This document shows positions 13,403 through 26,815 of a stretch of 64,000 bases of DNA, piece by piece (positions within the stretch are counted from its first letter, which is position 1; every line of letters begins with the position of its first letter). Made by a program: the position numbers and the translations under genes. This stretch comes from Lingula anatina (lineage: Eukaryota; Brachiopoda; Lingulata; Lingulida; Lingulidae), in contig NW_019775933.1 of assembly GCF_001039355.2 (NCBI RefSeq), forward strand, positions 62,001 through 126,000. Reading direction: 5' to 3'. The notes under the pieces are model-generated. The model saw only the letters and a list, made by a program, of their open reading frames with translations. It was not told the DNA's origin and made no database searches.

Positions 13403-13524
13403 TTNNNNNNNNNNNNNNNNNNNNNNNNNNNNNNNNNNNNNNNNNNNNNNNNNNNNNNNNNNNNNNNNNNNNNNNNNNNNNNNNNNNNNNNNNNNNNNNN
13501 NNNNNNNNNNNNNNNNNNNNNNNN

Positions 13525-13595
<71 letters not shown>
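13346..13595. repeat. (CT)n microsatellite containing a 120-N assembly gap
   Basis: CT/TC dinucleotides run from 13346 to 13404 with a few TTT interruptions. N fills 13405-13524, and TC repeats resume to 13595. The true tract length is unknown. Frames reading through it encode only Arg-Glu repeats. Confidence 0.95.
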
Positions 13596-13598
<3 letters not shown>

Positions 13599-15285
13599 AT
13601 GCAAGCATGCATGCATGCAGTGATATCCTTTAGCTGTATGTAGTCTATCTGACTAGCACAAAAGTTTCATATGGAGTTTTCATTTAGATCAGTCTCGATA
13701 AAAACAATTTTACAAATTTTACAAATTTTACAAATATATTACTAAAACTGAGCTGAATTTGCCTAGAAGTGCACAGTGCACATGGTGCTTTGACAATTGC
13801 TCTTTGAATCCATGACGTCAGTAATTAAGCTTCCTAACTTGATATTAAAGTTGTCTATAAATGTTACAGGAAATGAAAACACTTTAATTAGCTCTGTATC
13901 TAGAAAGCTGGATGTACATGTGGGAAGCCTCTTGTCACATTAATAGCATTTATCGTGAATGTTGCCTCCCCTAACGTACCAAACTGTCTTCTCCAGAGAC
14001 AAGTCAACAATCAAAGAAAGTTGGGATGATTTTTGTAATGAAATGGAAGCAGTATTGAACAAACTCTTTGAATAAATATTCTGAATATGTATGTTAAAAA
14101 AATTAATAGCAATATTATTTGCTCATGCGATTTTTGGTTTCATATATACCCTTATCAATTTTACTGGGATCTTTTTTTATCATTGTTTCATTCCAACATC
14201 ACTTATCTTTGTTGATTGTTACCCTGATAAGTCTTTTTATTTTTAGTTTGAACCTTTCATGGTCATAAAAGAGGATCAAGCTATCGCCTGGGGAATCCTG
14301 TTAATTCTGCAAAATTTAACTAAATGTTATTTATGTTTTTCATGATAATGGCTTGAAATGTTCACTGTTAATAGAAACATATATATATATGCAAGTGCAA
14401 TCCAAAAATGTTTTTAGTAAATAAATATTTAGTTGTCAGACCACTCATGGATTTCTGCTCAGGGTAAATTTTGCTCTATTTTCTTTTTCTAAATTATTAC
14501 CTTTGAATTGAATTTTTATGGAGTACCAATGATTTTCAATGCCGACATAATGCTTAAAAATGGAAATATATTGATCTTTTAAATAAAACTGAATTATCAA
14601 TATAAATTGAAAAAAAAAAAAGAAAACAGAAGTTACTGTTTCTGCTGCAAAGTATCATCAAAATTTCTGTGGCATAAGTCATCTTCACTTATAAAACATT
14701 ACTGTTATGATTGCCTTGCAGTAAATTGCCAAATCTCAAGATGATTAGTTAAAAATACTGAAAATGGAACCATTTAAAAGTAACTCAAATTGCATGGGCC
14801 TTTCGGGGCCTTCTGACCAGAACCCCCCTCCCCCCTTATTTGAATTCACAAAAAGACATAAGGAACGGTGTAATACTGTCTGTAGATGTAATGATCCTTA
14901 ATGGCCTTACTTACATGTTACGTTAATGAGGTTATTACCTCCTAAAGATCTAGTTAACAGTGTAAACTTAATTGGCAGTGCTGTTTGTCTTTTAGGGCAG
15001 AATTTTCTTTCTAACGAACAAGAGATAACACTACAGGTACACACCTAGTCTTACTGATGGAGATGAAACTGCATATACATTTAGTTTTTCTTGTCTGTCT
15101 GAGATAAAACTAATCGATTCTAGGAATTACTGGGAATTTCCTGATCATGGGTAGTTCCTGAGTGTTGTAAATAATATATTGGAAGATAACGAATTCTGCT
15201 AATGAAAATGTTTCCTGCATCATTCTGCCATTTAACATATAAGCCATTGCACACATAACCAGTTAGTCTGAATATATGTTGGTTA

Positions 15286-15286
<1 letters not shown>

Positions 15287-15332
<46 letters not shown>

Positions 15333-15337
15333 TGTGT
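15287..15337. repeat. (GT)n microsatellite
   Basis: A nearly pure GT tract, followed by alternating purine-pyrimidine sequence (GTGTGCACGCACACGTGCAT) to about 15365. Confidence 0.95.
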
Positions 15338-16279
15338 TATGTGTGCACGCACACGTGCATATGCGCAAGAGTCTTCACACACTTTTGTATTTTTTCCAAG
15401 TATCCATGTACAAACGGTTTATTTTATGTGTATAGATGATTTACCATCTTTAGGGAAGATTTGAAAAGATTTGGATATGTGTTAATGATACAAAACTTGG
15501 TAATATGCATGTACAATGTAGGTATACAGCATGAGATTGGTAGATTTAATCATAGAAGTAGTGTTTCTATGATTTAATCTTCTCTCAGCAAATAATGACA
15601 TGTTATATATATTTTAATATGATGCAGCAGACAGTACAAATGGTCTGACCTTATCATGAGTGTAAGTTTAAAATGTCATAGCAAAGTTTCTAGATTTGTC
15701 TATGTCTTATTTTTTATTTTTCTACATGCACTCTATTGTGTTATCAGATATCTAAAGTAGTTACATTTTCATGTTTCACCTGAAACAAATATTTCTACTA
15801 TATCTAATAGCAGCAAGCATGTTTACATTTTTGTACTTAGATTCACAATTTATAAATAAAAACTACTTCAGTGCAATGGGTACAAAATAAGTCTCAGGAC
15901 AGTGATGTGTTAGAGAGGACAAAGCAGAACAGCCTGATTGTTTTTTACTCCCACATCTGGATCAACAACTTGACAGACTTGATGAAATGAAGTTTGACTT
16001 GATGTGCCTTTTTTCTGAAATTAAGCACGATAGAATATATAAATAAGAAAAAAATAACTTAATCAGCTTTTTGAATGATTAGTAACAGTTTAATAGTGGT
16101 GGAGTAAAAAGGTTTAGGTGAAACATTAGTCTTCTTTATGAAAAAGAACTATTTTAATTGATTGTGACTCCTGTGAGAATGTGGAAAGAGTACTTGGCTA
16201 ACTAATGCTTTGATAAGACCTTTTACTGGCATACTTATACTGCTGTAAATCTGCAATTTGTATACTCGTGAGACTAAAC

Positions 16280-16301
16280 ATATATATATATATATATATA
16301 T
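16280..16301. repeat. (TA)n microsatellite
   Basis: A run of about 11 TA units in non-coding DNA. Confidence 0.9.
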
Positions 16302-18663
16302 GCCTTCATACTATTGGAATGCGAAATGATTATTTGATTTATCCTATTTGTATTAATATTCTTGTTAACTATAACTTTATCCATGTAGTTTTGCATGGCT
16401 AGACATTTATCGCTGTAAACATTCAACATACAATAGCCCATAAGGTTCTGGCCACACAGTACATTTAGAAAGGAACATGCTATTCCATTTTTGTGGGTAT
16501 AAAATATTAGGAGTGTTATAAAGTGTTAATATGTGCTTTTTACTGTCAACTTATGAAAAGTTGTCTCATTAAGTACGGCTAAGTGACTTCGGTATTTATT
16601 ATTTTAGACTTTTTTTAAAGCAAAATCTTTAAACATAAATTGCACTCGCAATTATGGAAATGGTTTGAAGCAATATCGAGGAACACCTTATTGACTATAA
16701 GTGGCAGAATCTGACCAAGACTGGATTTGGTCTAACTGAAATAACCAGTTGACCAGTTGTCAAGAAAGCCCCCAGAGGGCATCTTATTGAAACAACCAAC
16801 CTTTTTTCATTGCTTACTTTGTTGTTTATTGGCGAACATAGCCATAACACAGTGCAGTATAAAATGTACTGCATGAATTTTTTGATGAGTAATGTCATAT
16901 CTTGCAAGTTGTGGTTGGAAAACCTGATACATTTAGTGAGGCGCTCAAGCATTGTAAAGCATGTACACTGAACACGAAATCTTTACATCTTAGAATTCAT
17001 CCTACTGGTAAATATACTTTGTTTTCAGAATGCATTATCTGCATAGCCATTATTAGTGTGCAGCCAACTAAAAGACAACTATATTATTTTAAAACTGTTT
17101 TACAGCTCATAGCAAGTGCAGCATACGATGAGAGTGTACCCTATTACAGTGTTTGCAGTATTCTCACTGTCTAGACACATCTCTCTTACCGCAGACATTT
17201 TGTAACTACCTTTATTATAACTGTCTCCTATGTACACCCACACTTCTCTGTTATCTCCTGGATTATGGGACCTAATTAGCTTTTTATTCCACCACTAATG
17301 AATCTCAATGCAGTTGAAATTAGCATTAAAACAAAACAAAATCAATGAACTGCAGGAGGAAGAACAGATGGTATTTACTTTGATGTTAGTTGGAAAGTTC
17401 AGGTACTTGCCGAAAAAGGCCAAGTGAGCATGAATTTTTGTACACCTGAAGTTAAAAACACATCATGCCATAAAGTTTTATGAAATGATTTTTATTACAA
17501 AGGGATGTAAGCAGTGTTGATAGATTGTATATGGCATCCACCCACAATCCTGAGGATATAATAAAAAAGGGTTAAAAAGTTACAAGAAAAACAGAAATAT
17601 AATAAGCACCTAGTTATTCTTTCAGTGAATTTTAAAACATGTTATATTGTCAAGATTTATTCTTATAACAGAGCACAATTTATTTTACAGAGATGTGACT
17701 GCAGGAATCGTCTAAAGACACAAATTATATTTCACAACAAACACATTTGTCACTATTGTACTAGGCATGCAAATGATTCATCAACCAATTTTTTTGGTAT
17801 GAATTTAGCTGTTTATTCTAGATTGTTATTTACTAACATTCAAGACAGATAAGGTTCCAGATATTGTTATTCTAGTTGCTTCACTGAATAAGAACAAGGG
17901 TTATCAAAGTAGACAGTTTTCTACACGGGTTTCTGCAGAGCAAGTGACTAAAACAGCTAAGAAATAGATGTGCATTGACTTGTCCTAAAAATAAAGATTT
18001 AATATTGAATAATCATATTTTCTTGTTTGTTTTTTTTTTTTTTTTGTTTTTTTTTATCAAATTAAAACAAAATATATAATTTTAGTATTGATCAGGCATA
18101 GTTAAAGTAGGTCATGTGTGAAATTCTTCCATAGATATTCATACAGCATACAGCAGATAAATTGGATGATACACCTTGAGGATTAGGCCCTTGGAACTCT
18201 TTCCCTGCCTGTGATATTGCAGTGCCGTTTCTGTGTAAAATCTGAGAGATTGTTGCTGAAAGTGTACCACTGTGGAAACAAACCTAAGGGATGGTTTTGT
18301 GATCTATTAGGTTGTCCAATTCCAAAAATAGGCAACTGCATTAAAATATAAGACTAAAAGCAGTTGCTGTAAGCTAATCATGATTCAAGGCCTGTATATG
18401 CATACTTACATGAGGCAAGTCAACTGACATTTTCATGTTATTTCAGATTTAAGATCAATTTATAGAAGGATGCAGTTCACTTCTTAATTTTGTTTCCAGA
18501 TATGAAGATGTACAAAGACCAAAATACCTGTTAAACATCAGAATGTTGCCTTGTCTGACATAATGTATTGGTATATGTGACAAAAAAGAACTAGTGGACA
18601 GTGGTTTTGCAGAGCCCCCTTCGCTGTATATAGACAGGAGTAAACTTTCAAATTATTCATCTG

Positions 18664-18901
18664 AACCGAGTTTGCTGAAAACTGGATAGCAATATCTTTT
18701 GTATACCACTTTCCATTGGTAAAAATTTTATTCTCCTGTTGGTAAAATAATGTTTTCTAATCCCTAGATACTTATTTTTGTCTCTGATATTGCTATCCAT
18801 TGGTTAAAAATGGCTACTATCCTCCAGAGGATAACAGTTTTAACCAATGGATAGTGTTATCCATAGGATTGTGAATCCAGTGTTGATGAAACTGGGTCCT
18901 G
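18664..18901. mobile_element. Foldback/MITE-like inverted-repeat element
   Basis: The left end ACCGAGTTTGCTGAAAACTG plus GAT is an imperfect inverted match to the right-end segment ATCCAGTGTTGATGAAACTG plus GGT. A second inverted pair lies inside: GCTATCCATTGGTTAAAAAT at about 18792 against GTTTTAACCAATGGATAGTG at about 18837. AGCAATATC near 18688 also pairs with GATATTGCT near 18787. No coding capacity and no clear target-site duplication, so the superfamily is unassigned. Confidence 0.6.
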
Positions 18902-21900
18902 GAATTTTAAAAGAATACCGTAAAATAAAGGTAGTTATCTTTTTATTACTTGTGGTATGCCTTAGCATGATAACATTGTAACTTGTCATGATACCTTGTA
19001 CCAATGACCTAACTTTGAGACATGTAATGCCAACATATGATATTAAATATTGTGATCAAAGTGGAAAAGTAAATTTTCATTGATTTATGGGTAAGGGTTT
19101 AAATAACATTAGAAGGCTGACTGAGTGCAGACATTGGCCAAAAGCAATTACTTTGAAGTACAACTAAGTTATCAATATGGGAACTAGTTCTATGGTTGAT
19201 GAGTATACAATCTGGTGGAAAAAGATATTGATGACCTCCCAGTCTTTTTATGTTAACAGACTTTGTTCACTGTCTGGGGTAAAACAGCTTATGCTTAAAA
19301 AAATGGGCATTTCATTGAAAATACTTAGTTGGCAATGTAGGATTAAAAAAAAAAAATGGCATTCATATAGATTTTGTTATACTGTCTGCAGTGCATCAGT
19401 CCTGCTTGGTCTCAAATAGTGGTAATGTAAGTGTGTCAGGTGTGCTTTTTGGTGTATGTGACAAAGCCATCAAATATTCAAAACTTATATGATGTATTTA
19501 TAATTAGTTGTTGATTTCATTATAAATTATCTCTATTGAAGAAATAATCTTCACCATTTGACTTGAGAAGGGAAAAATATGTTTTCAGAACACATTATAC
19601 AATCTTTCTTAATTCCCCAAGTGTGAAAGTACTCAGAAACACGAACATTTTAAGATGAGTAAAATCAGGTTTTAGATTAGCAAAGATAAGGTCATCAGTT
19701 CATTGTGACTGGGCCAATGGAAATGCTAGAGCTTTAATTGCTGCTTTTTATATTGAATTTTGTTAGATTAAGGCTAATACCTCAGTTAGTGCCCTAACTT
19801 ATCATGAGATTCTTGGGAATTGCTCTGTCATGCAACTTAATAATGAACACTCATCTATTATTATGTCAGAAAGATAATATGGGGAGAAAAAAAGGAGACA
19901 GCATAAGAAAGAGAATGAGAAGTAGACCAGAAACCAGACAACTACATTACAAGTGTCAGGAGCTGTTTTCTTATTATGAAGTTACATTTGGCCTTGATGT
20001 TATTTTTTTTTTTTTAAAGAAAATGTCATGACGCTTCATTGGTTGGTATAAGGGTTAATATTTAAATAAAAATAAATAACTTAAATATTGCAAATGTTTC
20101 TTTCCAGAAAATTAATAGAGTTGTATTTAGGTATCAGTGATAGTCCCAATCATGATCCCTTGCTATGAAAAGCGAAGGAAAATGGTTATGTAATTATTAT
20201 GCAACAAAGTGCGTTCAACATACTCCTTACTTGACCAGAAATAATCAAATCATGTGTCCTCAGATTCAACTTCTTCATATATTAATAAGCAGTCCAGTGA
20301 TACCATTACAGTGGAAGTATTTAAGGTTCTTTAGTGAAGCTATTTATGTTGTAGTTAGACAAAAACAACGTTAAGGCCAAGACCATTAGCAAGAATAGGA
20401 AAATCCTTTTGTCAATATCTTTAATTAATATTTCCATGGAATGTGTGTGTGTAATAGTGTTGCTAGGTTATAGATAAATAAAAGTTAATTTTTTTTCAGT
20501 TATATTGTTTGAAACTGAATATCAGTGGATTAACCATTATATGCACCCATACCTAATTACGTTTTGTGTCATACTGTTTGTGGTAAGCAAAACTATAGAT
20601 TTTCAGCCTTATTTGGTTTTGCTATACCTAGTTGTACACATGTCGAAGGAATTTACATGCATTCATGAATGCATTACTATCCCTAATGAATATTTCATCC
20701 TATTACAACTCCATTTGTGAAAGACTTTTACATTACATGTAGATTATATATGGCCTCAATCACTGCTATAAATGAAATTATTATACTTATATGAATTAAA
20801 TTGCCGTAACACATTTTTGAATATGCACCTTTGTGTCCATGTCTTATTGCTACTATGAAAAAATTAATATATCCATATGTATTTTGTGGTAGTTACCTGA
20901 CACCTGTCCAGTTTCCCTGAAGACTGGAATATAAGTAAGAAGCAGGAGTTACAGAAGGTTTTATGAGATGTACACCATTCAGAAAATAATATTTAACAAC
21001 CACTAAAATGTACATTTCTTTGAAAATTGTCACACAAGCATGTTCTGTGTTCTAAAGTTATCAAGTACAAATGCCATTTTTCATGAGTTTTGATTTGATT
21101 GACATATCTGACACCTTAATAGGTATTATTTGATTGATTTCCAGGATTTATTCTGTTACACATGCGATCATTTTCTATAAACCAATGACTGACAGAAACT
21201 TTGATACAAATTAGAACAAGATTGTTTCCAAAAAGCTCATGTTTTGGTCACCGTCAGGTAATGCCTACCTATGCACAACAGTGTGCGTTTCTCTGCCTCC
21301 ATTGTGAATGTGAATCTCGCTGTAACTCATCTTCTTAATCTAGTGAAATTATTAGGAATTGGTACCAGGTAGTAAGTAAGTAAGTAAGTAGGACGCCTCT
21401 TGCTTGTGTTCAAAACCTGTTGCCTCCCCAGTCTACAGCTATCAGATTGAGTGGTTTTACTGAAAATGCTGTCTGAAGAATCGACCAATCTCATACAAGC
21501 ACGGGACTGATATGTGAAATCAATGTTCCAGCAGAGAGAGGGATAACATACATAATACAGATCTGCAGCATCATTTAAATCCTTTTTTATGATTAAGAGA
21601 ATCCACAAAAGATTGTAGTTAATGACATGATCATTATCTTTTTAGACAGGATATAGTTAACATGTAGGTGTGTGTGGGTTAAAAACATAAAAAGAACACT
21701 TAAGCAACTCTTTAGAAATGGAATGCATGGGTTCTTTTTAAGCAACAGCTTCATTTTGCCTAATTCCATTCTTTTGATCCACAAAAAATGCTTGAATGTT
21801 CACTGGATTATTAATTGGATCATAGACATCTTATTATATAACACCCAGGCTGAAATTATTGTTTAATTGCTGCCAGCTGTCAATTCACAGTTAAGAAACT

Positions 21901-22452
21901 TGGATACAGTGATAGTGGCTGTTTTACCTAGGCCATGATAATTTAGTGAAAAATTTAATCACTCTGTTTTTTTTTTTCCTTGGGCAAATTAAACATCTTT
22001 AACATTTAGAGAAGGGTCCATCTGTAAACACGAGCAATATGGATGGTAAAAAAGAATATCAAACATGGGATTAATTAAAAGAAGGATTTATTAAAAAAAA
22101 TGAAAATAAAAAAATAGATAAATAAATAATAAGTAAATAAATAAACTGCTGTAATATCAGATGCTTTTGATTTTACGAGACAAATATTGTCATCATTTAA
22201 GATTTCAAGGGCTAGAACATTTTAAGTACAGGGTATTCAATAATTGCTACTGAAAAAATAACTTGGCCATACAAAAATAGTAGATACTGGAAACCTTCTC
22301 CATGTGTTATTTGTGTGATTTTTCAGAAGATTGAAACTTGGGGTGTCAAAAACGTGACCAAGCTTGATTTAATTACACTCAGTGGCCAGCTGGGGTTAAA
22401 TTTGTAACTAGCCATGATGAAATTATAGATGCAGCAAATCAAATCAAATGTT

Positions 22453-22455
<3 letters not shown>

Positions 22456-22502
<47 letters not shown>
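22456..22502. repeat. (GA)n microsatellite
   Basis: Pure GA dinucleotides for most of the tract. Frames crossing it give Arg-Glu or Ser-Leu repeats only. Confidence 0.95.
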
Positions 22503-22503
<1 letters not shown>

Positions 22504-23310
22504 CAATTATGTAAGTTACCAGACTCCACCCCTTGGGGCAATTTTTTATAAACAAATGCTCTTTTGCTACCTCCACTTCTCATTTACTATAAATTATGTC
22601 ATAATTTTGACACAACTATCAAAAGTACATTATATTAATGAAAGATTATTGAAGAGGGCAGGGGTGGGGGGTGGCCTTTGGAGTAAGAAGGGAGCAGAAT
22701 CTCAGTGTCTTCTATGGCATATCTTACAAATGTATTGGAAAGAATTATACCTGCAGGATGTACCAGAAATCTATCAATTTAGATTTTACCTCATGTGCCA
22801 TGGAATAAAACAATTACTCCCACTGATTATTCTGATCTGTACAGAGTAATCGTGTGCAAAACCACGCAATATGCTTTTATTGTTTTTTATCAGAATTTGA
22901 TCGAAAAAATGTTCAAATACCACTGCAGTGTCAAAGAAATCTCCCGTGTTAGTAAGATATTAATTGAAGTTATTCATTTGGACATTCAGACCAGTTATTG
23001 CTGTAATTTGGCATATTCAAACAATCAGTAACACAGCCCACAAATCTTCCTCAGATACGTCTCCGGGGCATTCAAAGCATGAAGATTGAAAAAAGCTCAT
23101 TCTGTTCAACAAAGATAGACTAAACAGAATTCTCATTATTAAAGGGATAAGAACTCTTCGTATGAGATCTATATTTCACAATAAAAACATTGTGAATAAC
23201 TCATAGAAATATAATATATTCTGTTTTACCACAAAATTGGCAGTTATAGCTATTATTCTGATATCTGAGCTTGTCTTTAGACCACGTGACATCCATTGAT
23301 GGCTTTACTC

Positions 23311-23338
23311 TGTTAAAATCTCTTAAGAGATTTTAACA
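23311..23338. repeat. 28-bp perfect palindrome
   Basis: Each 14-base half (TGTTAAAATCTCTT and its complement) pairs perfectly with no loop. It could be the joined ends of a vanished inverted-repeat element or just chance. No associated gene is seen. Confidence 0.85.
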
Positions 23339-24153
23339 AAAAAACCAAACTTTTTAGAAAAAAACCAGGGACTAACTTTGAATGTAAAAATGGATTCATT
23401 AACCATTGGTAAGTATGGGAAAATTGTTGTTTACTCCAGGAAAATTCATTTTTTGGCCGAAATGAAGAGTTACTATCCCTTTAATTTCTTTTTATTTCTT
23501 TTTTGCCATGCTTTATGCATTTTAAGAGGTATGGTGCATTTTATGGTTATTAATGTATTATTGTTCACATATATTATTATTTTATCAAAATGTGTAAAAT
23601 GATTGCCTGTGGCATGCGTTAAAGTTCAACCCCTTTAACATTTGAAAGTGACGTCTTTGTACTGCATGCGTATATCATAATCTGCTTTGACTTGATCATT
23701 TTCTTTGATCTACTGAGAGAATAGTTTGTGGAGAAAATGCAATTATGGCTTGCTTAGATTCATGAGAAAGTTAAAGGGTGGAAACAGCTATTTGTGCTTG
23801 ATGCAACCCATACTTGAATTGACAGCAAGTATAGTGACAGAGTAATTTTGAATTCTGATTGGTACTCTGAAAAGGCAAATGAGGGTGACATTTGGATCTT
23901 TTTGAAAGAATTAGGCTGGCAATTGGCTCTTTGTTATAAATGAGGTTGGCTCAGAAGCAGTATTTAAAACTTGTCTCTTTGACCTTACTGTTATCTGATA
24001 GACATAGAATATGGGTTTTTTTGTCTTAAATTTTCTTTTCAAATAGATTGTTCTAATGTCTCTAGTGGATGTTACTTCCCCTTTAATTAATGATATTATT
24101 GCCCCAAAATTGCTCTTGACCAAGTTGAGAATGCAAGAAATGAATGTAACCTT

Positions 24154-24175
24154 TCACTTGGTTTAAACCAAGTGA
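24154..24175. repeat. 22-bp perfect palindrome
   Basis: The 11-base half TCACTTGGTTT is followed directly by its reverse complement. It lies in AT-rich DNA 0.8 kb from the palindrome at 23311 and does not share its sequence. Confidence 0.85.
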
Positions 24176-26152
24176 GGAAAAAATGGACTTTAAAAGGTAT
24201 ATTTATCAGCCATTTTTATGACATCCCCTGTGTACATAAGGAGGGTACACTGAGTAGAGTAATCTATTTACATCTACAGATGCAGGTTTTCTTTCCATTT
24301 GTGTGCAATGCGTATATTTACATACATGGGGTAGGTTATTAGAGAAATTGGCCTTTTTTGGTATTAAACAGTCATGATTTTGGGCCAATTGGTGTATTTT
24401 CAGAGGTTTAGCAATTGTCTTTTTCATAAACCAATATATAATCCTTTACAAGCATTTAACTTTACAGAAAAAAAAAAAAGATTATCTTGAAGCTTGAAGT
24501 ATGTACCCAGATGGTAAAACATACCCCCCCCCCCCCAAACACACACCCACGTACACAGCCTTATTGATCCCTAATTATAGAAGGCGTCTAATAGATTATG
24601 ACATTTTCACCAAATGCTTTAGAATGAATTATTCACTAAGTGATCATTTGGCTATGAATAGTAAGTTAAATGAGTAAACAGAAAAGATACAAGTATGCCC
24701 CCAATTTTTTATTTAAAAGAACAAATACAGATCAAAGAATTCAAAGCTCAATTACTGACTGCTTTGAAATCACAAAAGGACAAAATATCTTACCTATATC
24801 ATACATATTATTTTAAAATCACATTGTGGTACATTTTAAACAAGACATCATTTTGTCTACTCTGAACTGTGTTTGATGGTGCTTGAACATTGCAGAAAAT
24901 ATCTTTGCTTGTGATTTAACACTCTCAAGAGGAAATATGAAGAGGAAGTGAGCTACTTCTCTAAAGATATGATGTTGAATTGATATGTTCATGTTCAAGA
25001 TGGATCCGTTATCATCAGTTGGGTTCAATCCTTATTGTAATAATCGCCCAGATTCATTTTGCAGAATCATGTTTTTTTTTATTTTTATTATTTTTTTTAC
25101 TTAAATAAACTGGACAATGAACAATTCTACTTCTATGTACTTCATGTTTAGAAGATGGCTTTATTTTTTCTCCCCTTTGATTCATCTGTTCCTTCTCATT
25201 TTTTTTACTTTAAAAAGTCTCCAATGGATATCTGTTCCAATTTTTGATTTTGAAGTTAATATGTCCATTTTGCTTGCAGTTCCCTTATTTAAAACTTCCA
25301 AAGTGTCAAACCTGTACTTAACAGGGTGCCCATTTAAGATTCACCTTTTTTTTTTTGTAATAAATGTCTTATTTTACCAGTATTTAATATGCATAAATTT
25401 ATCCTGAATTGTACTGTATATTTGATAAAAAAGTAACCTACTATCTTGCCATTCAAAATCTCCATTATAAATTTCAACTGAGGCAAAGGAGTGTATCAGC
25501 AATCATTTTTCTCATTTTTTTTATTTAATTGGTTATCTGTCCATCTTGTTACATAGATCATCAATGATAGTAGGATGATATTTAGTTATTATTCACACCA
25601 AATTATTATAGACCAAATATTTGCCCTGTGTAAACAGTTCTTTATATCTCTTTACCCCATATATGTTTCAGGGTTTATTACAGATAAACTAATATTGTGT
25701 GGCTCAGGTGAAAAATTTTATTAACTTTGAAGTTCAATAACTTCAACAGTTTTGTAGATATTATATTGAATTTGAGGTATTTAAGGAAAATGATGTTTTT
25801 AATAAATTTCATGATTTCATGACTCTATATCTTTCTAAGTTTTGACACACCAAAAAATTAAAATCTTAAGTAAAAAAGAAGCCATGCCAGCTTATGTGAC
25901 TTCTGACAGGTGCCAGCGTCTGACAGTTATGACACCTGTTATTGTGGTATTGGTGATATCAAAACTGTTTCACTTAAAACACTTGAAATTTTCAGGGCTG
26001 CCCAATAATATTGTATCTTAAATCTGCAAATTTAAATTTCAATTCAAAAGTTTGTGCACTGTTGAAGTCTTTGAACTTAGAAATTGGTAAGGCGTTTTTT
26101 TAGCAATCCAATGTAAAGTGAATGCATAAAAATAAAATTAAACAAAAACAAA

Positions 26153-26395
26153 TAGGGCTTGCAATTATCATTTTATGTAGATCAACCCAACTCCATTGGG
26201 ACTCTTGCTAAATAAACTAGATTACCACGACTCCTCTTACTTCCAATATACTCATATAATGATCAGCTTTTCTGTATTTTACTGAATGCCAGGAGGAGGT
26301 GTGTTAATCTGTTAAACTGATTGCACTCAGTGAGAGTCCCTGGAGTTGGATCGGTCTACATAGACCAATTTATTTCTAATGTGAATGCGCCTTAA
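26153..26395. mobile_element. MITE-like inverted repeat (family C)
   Basis: The left segment GTAGATCAACCCAACTCCAT plus GGGACTCTTGC pairs imperfectly with the right segment GAGAGTCCCTGGAGTTGGAT plus CGGTCTAC. The right end reads GTGAATGCGCCTTAA, resembling the GTGAATGC ends of the MITEs at 26682 and 32611. The left end has decayed. A fragment of the same family lies at about 36430-36510. Confidence 0.6.
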
Positions 26396-26681
26396 GTTTG
26401 TGCTGGAATCTGGCCCGTGGTGGCCTACTCTTTATTTTGAATAGAACCCATGAATTAATCTGAAAGAACATGACTGAAAACAATAGTATGCATGCATTCC
26501 AACCTATCAACAAACTTGATGATCAAAAGCACCCCACTTCTTTATACTGGGCATGGAAGACTAGGTGTAAGGACCCCTATTTTTAAATTAATTCATTTCA
26601 AAATGTAGCATATTAGTTTTATTACTCACATATTGTGGATCTTGAAAAATTTGTTTTTTAGTGTTTTAGTTTCATAACTAA

Positions 26682-26812
26682 GGCCGCATTCACAACAGCG
26701 GACTATTAGATCCACAGATCAAATATGGCAACGGGGATTATGCACCAAGCATTCAAGTGGGTCGGCCATATTTGATTCGCCGATCTGTTAGTCTGCTGTT
26801 ACGAATGGGACC
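26682..26812. mobile_element. MITE (family B), TAA target-site duplication
   Basis: TAA at 26679-26681 and TAA at 26813-26815 flank a 131-bp element whose ends are inverted: GGCCGCATTCACAACAG on the left and, reverse-complemented, GGTCCCATTCGTAACAG on the right. The inner parts also pair (ATCAAATATGGC with GCCATATTTGAT). A 3-bp TAA duplication and GG-start TIRs fit PIF/Harbinger-type non-autonomous elements. That assignment is by these features only. Confidence 0.75.
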
Positions 26813-26815
26813 TAA

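Larger units (their letters stand above)
13596..26150. other. Long non-coding stretch, no gene recognised
   Basis: This is AT-rich sequence on both strands with no exon that I can tie to a protein family. If the missing 5' CPSF2 exons lie to the left of this window, the stretch is part of a CPSF2 intron. Otherwise it is intergenic. It contains microsatellites, a foldback element at 18.7-18.9 kb and two perfect palindromes, all listed separately. A one-mismatch hairpin lies at about 15543-15580. Confidence 0.5.

Noticed and set aside
13330-13616. Open frames of about 92 codons encoding Arg-Glu repeats, with unknown residues
   Set aside because: They are translations of a CT/GA microsatellite and an N gap.
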